A DNA stretch of 64,000 nucleotides from positions 34,321-98,320 of the forward strand of contig JBBRQU010000010.1 in the NCBI GenBank assembly GCA_038225855.1, read 5' to 3'. Below, one piece after another: positions 61,401-64,000 of this stretch. The translations under genes and the position numbers were made by a program. The first letter of the stretch is position 1; each line of letters starts with the position of its first letter. This DNA is from CAHJXF01 sp038225855. Lineage in GTDB: Bacteria; Pseudomonadota; Gammaproteobacteria; Burkholderiales; Burkholderiaceae_D. The notes below the pieces were generated by a model that was not told the origin of the DNA, ran no database searches, and was given only the letters and a program-made list of their open reading frames with translations.

Positions 61401-63406
61401 GTGCGGGCCGCAACCTGCCCTTCAAGTCCCTGCGCCCACTGCGCGTTGTCGAGCGCGACCGCGGCTTGATTGGCGAGCATGCCGAGCATGTCGCGGTCGG
61501 TATCGGTGAACGCGCCGTAGATCTCATCGGTATCGGTGTACAGATAGCCGATCAATTGGTTCTGCGCGATCAACGGCGCGACGAGGCGCGACATGCCCAA
61601 CAGCGTGGCCGCGGTCTTTTTGGTGTGCGTGCGCTGTGCGGCGCGTGTGAGACGGGCTTGATCGAGCAGCGGCGCGATCGATCGCAAGAGCTTGCCTGCG
61701 TCTTCGTCACGCGGCATCAGCGACTCCATCACACGACGCTGATCGTGGTGTTCGACGATGAGCAGCACGTGTTCGCCGCCGCTCAACTCGGTCGCCTCTT
61801 CGACCAGAAATGTTTGAATCTCCGCGATCGTGTGCAGCGCGTTCAATCGCAAGCCGGTGTCGGCCAGACGCTTGAACGGCTCGCGCACATTGCTCTCGAT
61901 CGCGAGATGCGCGAGGCGCTCGGCCCGCGGCGACTTGCGTTGCGCGCCGTCCGCGAGCCATGCCTTGATGATGTCGCGGTTGATCGCGACCTTATTCAGG
62001 TAGTTGCGACGCAGGCCGTCGTCGTGAAGATTGGCGATGCGTTCGAGCACCAGCGCATGAGCCTGCGTGAGCGCGGCGCGCGCATCGTCATCTCGGCCGT
62101 TGGCCTGCAATGCACGCGCGTGCCACCACCAGATGTCCTGCCTGGGGCCGGCGTCGGGTTTGGCGAAAGATCGCGCGCGATGCATCGCGCTGGCCTTGGC
62201 CGTGGCCTCGAGGGCTGCGGCGGGCTGGCCGTTGGCCAGCCAGGCCTGCCCGAGCAGGGTGAGATAGCTGGGATCTCCCGTCGAGCCCGCCTGTCTGTCC
62301 AACCGCACGGCCGACTGGCAGAGACGTACGGCATCGTGAGGGTTGCCTTCCGCCAGCGCGAGTTCGCCCGACCCATAGGCCGCGAGCGCAAACATGCTCG
62401 GATCACCGAGATCCGGCAGCAATCTTTCGCATTCCTCGAGGTGCATCCTGGCTGCATCGAGTTCGCCGAGCCTGACATCCACCAGGACTTGATTGCTCAG
62501 CGTCTTCGCAAGCACCAGCTTTGCGCCCATGCGGCGGGCAAGGTCTGCGGCCTCTGCATACAGTCGGCGGCCGTGTGGATGCAGGCCGAGATCCGGGTAC
62601 ACGTTTGCGAGATTGGTCAGGGCGCCCGCACGGCGCTCGGCATAACCGGCGGCCTCGAAGGCAAAAAGCGCCTGCTGCAAATGCTGCATGCTCTCGGCCA
62701 GATCGATATCGCTATTGGACAACGCGGTGTATGCATTGCCGATGCCGTATAGGTCGCCCGCTTGCTGGCAGAGCGCCAGCGCGGCTTCTGCGTGACTGCG
62801 CGACGATTCGACCCGACTGAAGTCGTAGTGGACGACGGCCATGACCCAGTGCGAGCGACCGGCGCCCGACGGCTCGCCGTGCGCGACAAACAACTCGAGC
62901 GCCTGCTGCGCGGCAGCGATCGCGGCCCTGTCGTTCTTGGTCCGCATATGCGCTTCGCCGACGCACAGCAGGCTTGCCGCGAAGAGCGTCTCGATCCTGG
63001 ATTCCCGCGCGGCACTGACGGCGCTCGATGCCGTCTTGACGGCCAGCTTCAGGTCGCCCCGGCGCATCTGCACCAGGGCCTTGCGATTGAGCGCCTGCGC
63101 CTTCAAAGCCTCCTTGCCTTGATCGCGCGCGAGCTTCTGCATCGCTGCGGCATCGGCGGCAGCGTGATCGAGATCTCCCAACGCGATGAACGACTCGGCG
63201 CGCAGGTCGAGCAGGTTCATGCGCAGGGCAGCCTTGACGCGCGTTGCGGCCAGCGTCTCGGTGCATAGCGCGATGGCTTCGGCATGCCGACCGGCCCACG
63301 CCATCGCATGCGCGCGGGATGCAGCATCGGCAACCGGGGTTGCGGCCTCGCGGGATATGCGGCGCGATGCGGCGCGCCTTCCCTTGCTCGCTGGCTTCAT
63401 CGCCAT
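52418..63406 (-). CDS. Giant hybrid histidine kinase: TPR + about 15 GAF + HisKA/HATPase + two receivers
   Basis: This 3662-residue cytosolic protein has no signal peptide or membrane segment. Residues ~35-500 are TPR-like helical repeats; ~515-665 a first GAF domain. Six GAF domains of one subfamily follow (each with NSIQQ..LVGDKLREVF, YEHG, PGTD, LLQTVAASxGVALENARLFDETQ), one of another type, and seven of a third type (QPVFDxIL.., FADQAVIAIQNARLFNETKEALEQQTA). Then HisKA with His3132 (MSHEIRTPMN), HATPase with DTGIGL and GGTGLGLAISKRL, receiver 1 (Asp3448) and receiver 2 (Asp3589). Domains count by my reading; boundaries are approximate. GAF domains bind small ligands, cyclic nucleotides or chromophores. 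With the downstream Hpt and receiver-cyclase genes it probably forms one phosphorelay. Confidence 0.9.
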   Translation of the reverse strand: MAMKPASKGRRAASRRISREAATPVADAASRAHAMAWAGRHAEAIALCTETLAATRVKAALRMNLLDLRAESFIALGDLDHAAADAAAMQKLARDQGKEALKAQALNRKALVQMRRGDLKLAVKTASSAVSAARESRIETLFAASLLCVGEAHMRTKNDRAAIAAAQQALELFVAHGEPSGAGRSHWVMAVVHYDFSRVESSRSHAEAALALCQQAGDLYGIGNAYTALSNSDIDLAESMQHLQQALFAFEAAGYAERRAGALTNLANVYPDLGLHPHGRRLYAEAADLARRMGAKLVLAKTLSNQVLVDVRLGELDAARMHLEECERLLPDLGDPSMFALAAYGSGELALAEGNPHDAVRLCQSAVRLDRQAGSTGDPSYLTLLGQAWLANGQPAAALEATAKASAMHRARSFAKPDAGPRQDIWWWHARALQANGRDDDARAALTQAHALVLERIANLHDDGLRRNYLNKVAINRDIIKAWLADGAQRKSPRAERLAHLAIESNVREPFKRLADTGLRLNALHTIAEIQTFLVEEATELSGGEHVLLIVEHHDQRRVMESLMPRDEDAGKLLRSIAPLLDQARLTRAAQRTHTKKTAATLLGMSRLVAPLIAQNQLIGYLYTDTDEIYGAFTDTDRDMLGMLANQAAVALDNAQWAQGLEGQVAARTTELNARVGELEIINTIQRGLAAALNFQAIVDLVGDKLREVFGTGDLSIMWWDEATNLIQALYRYEHGVALERRPPWPLEPNHPSYWILLERRVAVANTHAEQIAAGITGPAPGTDWARSIVGVPIIGSDRALGIIALQNHEREHAFGESEVRLLQTVAASLGVALESARLFDETQRLLKETEQRNAELAVINSIQQAVGAELDFQGIVDAVGDKLRDVFQTGDMSIRWWDEATGIVHQLYSYEHGVRLDIPPNTPTPEGAVGRFLRERRTWVANSPAEKEALGIDTIEGTDSSRCLVAIPMLAGERMLGAVILENHERDNAFGPPEVRLLETIASSMSVALLNAKSYEAERQRAAELAVINSIQQGMSSSLDFQAIIDLVGDKLREVLHVKDIGIQWFDIENQSLLFLYCYEHGERLDLAPLALPDSAKRFIKTRQPELHRTAAEQIAAGMGAVPGTDQSLSNIVVPIIGSDRVLGLMAMDNYERESAYGDAELRLLQTVAASLGVALENARLFDETQRLLKETEQRAAELAVINSIQQGMAAELNFQAVVDLVGDKLREVFKTGDLGIRWIKPTTGWVEYLYEYEHGARIYPESHMRRPDSPVVMAFERRQPLVVNTLAESKALGIGVIPGTDASLSCVFVPIVGGDRLLGGIAMENYEREYAFGKSEVRLLQTVAASMGVALENARLFDETQRLLRETEQRAAELAVINSIQQGMAGSLDFQAIIDLVGDKLREALRTETIGIRWLDYKQHAIHYLYEFEHGVRLTIPSKTAPAQHWAEFTSRREVILQNATAEMATDVVPAGTDASGSALQVPIIGGDRVLGQIAVESFERGHAFGASEVRLLQTVGSSMGVALENARLFDETQRLLKETEQRNAELAVINSIQQGMAGSLDFQAIIDLVGDKLREVFATGDISMRWWEESTGLVTGLYTYEHGVRLSNPPKVPNAFIDRILRTRKAGVANTRDEQVAAGIPGPFPGTDWCDSIVGVPIVGSDHVLGLILLENHEREHAFGESDVRLLGTLAASMGVALENARLFDETQQRAAELATVNTVSQQLAAKLDVDALIGLVGEQIRNVFKADIAYVALLDRTTNLIEFRYQYGEENASLPYGQGLTSKIIETGKALILNSDVNQRSQQIGANLVGKNALSYLGVPIFVAGVCEGVVSVQSTQREGEYDTDDQRLLETIAANVGVALQNALLFDQTEEALERQTASADILKVISQSPTDVQPVFDAIATTALRLLSCVRTAVLRCDHNTFSPVAAALASGLTNSLAMVVVPIDADANFPSRVILSKAPLHIPDWSAIELPPHERDIQAKTGCLASLMLPLLRGTECIGVLVFQRDVTGAFSEQQIALAQSFVDQAVIAVENVRLFNETKEALEQQTATAAVLQVISGSMADPQPVFERILSSAKELFDADIMGVYLVSDDEQVHQAASLGEYAERIGALFPIPLAGSATGQAIANGHLVSYPDVMDGDGVPAGVRKLAVGLDRNFAIAQAPMMWQGRGIGAVNAARFDMRPFTDKECRLLETFANQAAIAIQNAKLFNETKEALEQQTASAEVLQAISNSVSDAQPVFDTILDSCARIFKVDGSLINLIGDDGMLHIAAMHAHASDSNEPGWSQAELQQRAEKVRTIFPMQLAGTGVEAAIKARRVLSFPDVMHGADVPPGIRKPAQMIGINYAMIMAPLLRGSEGIGAIALTRRTLGGFSAKEEALLKTFADQAVIAIQNARLFNETQEALSHQTASANILRVISASPTDTQPVFNAIVDTAVKLLACDRATFSRVEGDFYIPCASSTPQGFENDRWTDPVRIDATKNFPSQAIVSQQLVHIPDWDAIELPERQKMIRATTGVRASLAVPLLREGVSIGVLMLFRILPGGFSDKEITVAESFRDQAVIAIENVRLFNETKEALEQQTATAEVLQVISQSVEDPQPVFDTILQSCARLFRSTRLVLLRLGDDGQLHLWASAGLDEPQRARSLYPMPLKGTASELSLIERRLVTFADVRHGDGVPAGLRQVAEELDDNFAIAVAPMIWEGRGIGVIKVIRAAGDVFVESERTLLTTFANQAVIAIQNARLFNETKEALEQQTATAEVLQVINSSVADTAPVFEKILDSCERLFGTDQISIYIVGDDELVRTAAWRGSFASTVVHDAVPLDTSITGRVIRERHALHVPDTAAMPDIPERLREVIDRSGDLSVVYAPMLWEQRGIGSICVMRQPPKPFTAKELALLQTFTDQAAIAIQNARLFNETREALEQQTASAEVLQAISNSVSDATPVFDTILDSCARLFKVEGSFVNLIGDDGLLHIAAIHAHATMSDQPGWSQTELQQRVDSLRTLFPMNLEGTGVEAAIKVRRVLSFPDVMHGPDVPPRLRLPAQMLGLNYSMIMAPLLRGDEGIGAIALIRSMLGGFTDKEEALLKTFADQAVIAIQNARLFKEAQDARAAAETANDAKSSFLATMSHEIRTPMNAVIGMSGLLLDTPLSAEQRDFAGTIRDSGDALLTIINDILDFSKIEAGRMDVEMHPFDLRECVESALDLIGARAAEKHLDIAYVFEGEVPAAIEGDVTRLRQVLLNLLSNAVKFTEQGEVVLTVQVCVVPSNDDSGGEPQIEFAVRDTGIGLTPAGMGKLFQSFSQADSSTTRKYGGTGLGLAISKRLAELMGGTMWVESDGPGKGSTFRFTIRAASAEMPATSRRSFIGEQPALVGKRVLIVDDNVTNRKILSLQTERWGLRARDTESPAQALTWMRDAQRGDARDDASGGARDDTSVGERFDVAIIDMHMPEMDGVTLARQMRAIDANLPMVLFTSLGRREAIAEGDGLFKTTLAKPLRQSQLFDTLMTLLAHVSAHAQPSAPTKPGIDAQMAARHPLRILLAEDNVVNQKLALRLLQQMGYRADVASNGVEAIECVARQRYDVILMDVQMPEMDGLEASRRITQRWAANQRPRIVAMTANAMQGDREVCLAAGMDDYVTKPIRVDALVQALNHVKARLAV
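54080..61400 (-). repeat. Tandem GAF-encoding repeat array
   Basis: Fourteen units of about 505-535 bases follow one another in frame. Six units carry LVGDKLRE-type sequence (starting near 61390, 60840, 60310, 59800, 59280 and 58750), then one intermediate unit (58270) and seven units with QPVFD/APVFE/TPVFD (near 57740, 57215, 56700, 56140, 55625, 55100 and 54590). Recurrent joints such as LFNETKEALEQQTA separate the units. The array reflects repeated internal duplication. Confidence 0.85.
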
Positions 63407-63629
63407 TTTTTTGAAATCCCTCAGGCAGACCGCTCGATCGGTTCATCACCCGCCCGCGCATGGTACCCGCGCATGTAAGCATTCCGAACGAGCCGTCGCG
63501 TGTGTTGGACGTTGCCATGTTGTCGAGTCGCCACAAGCGTATGGCTCGCGGCTTTATACTCATGAGGCTTCGCCATCGCCTTTCAGCGGTCTTTGCCGCC
63601 CACGCCCGACAGACCTCACTCATACGCCC

Positions 63630-64000
63630 ATGCGCTTCGAAGGCACCGACACTTACGTCGCCACGCAAGACCTCAAGCTCGCAGTCAATGCGGCGCTCAC
63701 TTTGCAACGCCCGCTGTTGATCAAGGGCGAGCCCGGCACCGGCAAGACCATGCTCGCCGAAGAAGTGGCCGCCGCACTCGACATGCCATTGATGCAGTGG
63801 CACATCAAGTCGACCACCAAGGCGATGCAGGGTCTCTACGAATACGACGCGGTGAGCCGACTGCGCGATTCGCAACTCGCCGAGTTCGAAGATTCCGAAC
63901 GCGTCAAGGACATTCACAACTACATCGTCAAGGGCGTGCTGTGGCAGGCGTTCACGTCCGACGAACCGGTGGTGTTGCTGATCGACGAGATCGACAAGGC
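63630..64000 (+). CDS. MoxR-type AAA+ ATPase (partial, runs off the right edge)
   Basis: ATG 63630 starts MRFEGTDTYVATQDLKLAVN. Walker A (LLIKGEPGTGKTMLAEEVA) and Walker B (VVLLIDEIDKA) are present in the 123 codons visible. The sequence matches MoxR-family ATPases, which act as chaperones, usually with a VWA-domain partner encoded downstream (outside the window). The 223-base gap to the divergent giant kinase gene should contain both promoters; none was assigned. Confidence 0.9.
   Translation, partial: MRFEGTDTYVATQDLKLAVNAALTLQRPLLIKGEPGTGKTMLAEEVAAALDMPLMQWHIKSTTKAMQGLYEYDAVSRLRDSQLAEFEDSERVKDIHNYIVKGVLWQAFTSDEPVVLLIDEIDK

Overview
The window looks like chromosomal DNA of a GC-rich betaproteobacterium, probably Burkholderiales or a near relative. 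Diagnostic blocks are rpsF-priB-rpsR-rplI-dnaB, ilvI-ilvN-ilvC-pssA-leuA, an ECF sigma / DUF3619 / DUF3106 / RDD block upstream of ilvI, and an intracellular PHB depolymerase. This placement rests on gene order and protein character only; no database search was possible. No tRNA, rRNA, IS element, prophage or CRISPR array was seen.

Layout. 1-4.7 kb: a TonB uptake unit, exbD-tonB-TonB-dependent receptor-exbB. 5.0-15.4 kb: an accessory locus with a VpsR-like sigma-54 activator, a 604-aa Gly/Asn/Thr/Ala-rich secreted protein, a 126-aa small relative of it, a periplasmic C39-like peptidase, an 895-aa secreted protein, and (opposite strand) an outer-membrane barrel with an N-terminal coiled coil and a TAXI-type binding protein. 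Two -24/-12 promoters sit before the fibre-like protein and the barrel. The parts resemble the Fap functional-amyloid system (C39 protease FapD, coiled-coil porin FapF), but the structural proteins differ. Three proteins carry a double-glycine motif that could be the C39 target. This is the best candidate for an undescribed system.

15.4-18.7 kb: replication/ribosome operon; priB has no ATG/GTG/TTG start. 18.8-25.2 kb: branched-chain amino acid genes, with a leucine-type attenuator (18-codon leader peptide plus terminator) before leuA. 25.6-28.8 kb: ECF sigma factor, DUF3619, DUF3106, RDD and a lipase-like hydrolase, with translational overlaps. 29-34.7 kb: peptide ABC transporter (Yej type) with a divergent binding protein. 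34.9-42.2 kb: OmpA-like protein, 2-hydroxyacid dehydrogenase, NhaD-like antiporter, LuxR-type regulator, pncB, ispD, pgsA. 42.4-48.9 kb: ferredoxin, ferredoxin-NADP reductase, PHB depolymerase, RnfB-like protein, a GlpQ-like phosphodiesterase, nth, a VIT1/CCC1 transporter, DUF1841. 49-50 kb: two c-type cytochromes.

50-63.4 kb, all on the minus strand: a 3662-residue hybrid histidine kinase with a TPR region, about 15 GAF domains, HisKA/HATPase and two receiver domains; then a Phd/PIN toxin-antitoxin pair, a receiver-domain remnant, an Hpt protein and a receiver-nucleotide cyclase. The simplest reading is a phosphorelay: giant sensor, Hpt, cyclase. A MoxR-type ATPase begins at the right edge. 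Two families of short palindromic interspersed repeats lie between genes from 28.8 kb on.
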